NCBI GenBank assembly: GCA_002245135.1
Contig: NGBS01000607.1
Location: 53,970 to 117,969, forward strand
Reading direction: 5' to 3'
Length of the DNA: 64,000 nt
Source: Proteromonas lacertae
Lineage: Eukaryota; Sar; Bigyra; Opalinata; Proteromonadidae
The notes beneath the pieces are model-generated. The model was not told where the DNA came from and searched no databases. It worked only from the letters and a program-made list of their open reading frames with translations. The translations under genes were made by a program, and so were the position numbers. Of this stretch, positions 63,189 through 64,000 are shown piece after piece (position 1 is the stretch's first letter; each line of letters starts with the position of its first letter).

Positions 63189-63828
63189 TTAACACCTATA
63201 TGTAGAAAAAATATGTAATAATGTCCAGCAATTTGTTTTATAAAGAAAAGCCATGTAATATTTATGTTTTAAAAAAAATAACCCTGTATCAAATTCAGAT
63301 ATATATTTATTTAGTTTTTTCAATATGTAGTTTTTGTATATCGAAGGACCATTTAAAAAATTTCTCTTTTGATAGGGATGAATTAATTTCATTAATACCA
63401 TTATATTATTTTTTATATTCATTGTGCTATAGCTTTCATTTACAATAACCATTTTTCTTAATATAATTCCATAAATATCATCGGTATGAGATAAAGCAAT
63501 TAATGAAAATTCTATAAAATTTTGATTAGAATAAGTACTATTCTTTATAATCCAATCTTCTTCTAACAAAAGTGTATACTGTAAATATAAATATGAGAAA
63601 AGTAAATTAAATGAGTATTGATAATTTTTAGGATTTATATAGAATGCGTTTCGTATATTATAATAATCATTTATAACATATCTTTCCTCTGTTCCTTGAT
63701 CGATTAATATAAATGTATAGAATATATTCTGATCATAGTTATGCAAATGTAAAATAAATGAATTTAGTGTTTTGTTTTAAATAATTGTATCTATTACATG
63801 ATGTAATAATTATTTGTAATGAAAAATA
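63189..63828 (-). CDS. Putative glycosyltransferase with DQGT/EED motifs, 5' end unclear
   Basis: The open minus-strand frame from 63828 reads LQIIITSCNRYNYLKQN, then FYTFILIDQGTEER, YTLLLEEDWIIKN, ALSHTDDIYGIILRK and FLNGPSIYKNYILKK. This order (IITSCNR, then (I/F)DQGT--R, then acidic EED after a hydrophobic strand) fits a GT-A-fold glycosyltransferase. No ATG is found between the upstream stop and these motifs, so the N-terminus is either in another frame or exon or lost. ~210 residues visible. Confidence 0.55.
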
Positions 63829-64000
63829 TCATTATTACTTATTAATATGTATGTAAATAATGATTCAATTAATTTATATATACAAAAAAGTATAATATCA
63901 TTCACATACTCATAATATTGTTAATCTTTATTAACATATATAAATCTATATAAAGAAGATGTAGTACTATTTATTGATTTTAAATCCATAATATGTATCT

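Noticed and set aside
1-64000. CRISPR array, rRNA genes or prokaryotic operons
   Set aside because: No spaced direct repeats or rRNA sequence seen. Spliceosomal-type introns and eukaryotic gene families exclude a prokaryotic origin for the window as a whole.

Overview
The window is AT-rich nuclear DNA from a flagellated unicellular eukaryote that I cannot place taxonomically. Genes are broken by very short introns (about 27-50 nt, donors GTATAT/GTATTT, acceptors (T)TAG). TAA, TAG and TGA all act as stops. A CCDC146/MBO2-type axonemal coiled-coil protein implies a flagellum. Several host-type reading frames carry single-base breaks, mostly in homopolymers, so either the assembly has residual indels or some copies are decaying.

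Layout. Bases 1-15,000 carry host genes: a ZIP metal transporter, a large intron-rich Cys-motif/PG-repeat protein, a NanE-NanK fusion, CTP synthase (minus), a WD40 plus pseudokinase-like protein (minus), and a receiver-TPR-cyclic-nucleotide-binding fusion. Bases ~15,083-37,388 are a complete Maverick/Polinton (about 22.3 kb) bounded by ~370-bp inverted repeats. It has the six hallmark genes: protein-primed DNA polymerase B, retroviral-type integrase, FtsK/HerA-like packaging ATPase, adenovirus-type protease, double-jelly-roll major capsid protein and penton-like minor capsid protein. It also has two arginine-rich core-like proteins and about ten unknown genes, two of them with host-style introns. 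Polymerase and penton each show one frame break. The element has its own sequence signature: the word GAGGA/TCCTC is very dense on both strands, and a conserved TTTTCTTG-T-TTTTT motif sits just upstream of most start codons. Its right end lies about 5 bp before the ATG of the next host gene.

Bases 37,393-45,873 hold a large signal-peptide/He_PIG/Cys-module membrane glycoprotein, an organelle-style helical-repeat (PPR/TPR-like) protein and CCDC146. Bases 45,900-54,550 are a graveyard of decayed genes and mobile elements: a BTB/BACK/He_PIG pseudogene, tRNA-Gln(TTG), a hypothetical gene split by a 624-bp element with target duplication and then cut off by a 3.9-kb element with perfect 966-bp inverted arms holding a degraded CaMKK-like kinase, a 614-bp hairpin element, and an Hsp70 fragment.

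Bases 55,550-64,000 are a cluster of single-exon, type-II-membrane-style glycan genes: a DUF3431-like protein, GT31 galactosyltransferase, GT10 fucosyltransferase, a DUF1647-like putative glycosyltransferase, an Fut8/GT11-like fucosyltransferase and one further glycosyltransferase. A ~2.1-kb insertion with markedly higher GC (56.4-58.6 kb) interrupts the cluster. Together these look like Golgi or surface-glycan genes in a subtelomere-like, transposon-rich neighbourhood.
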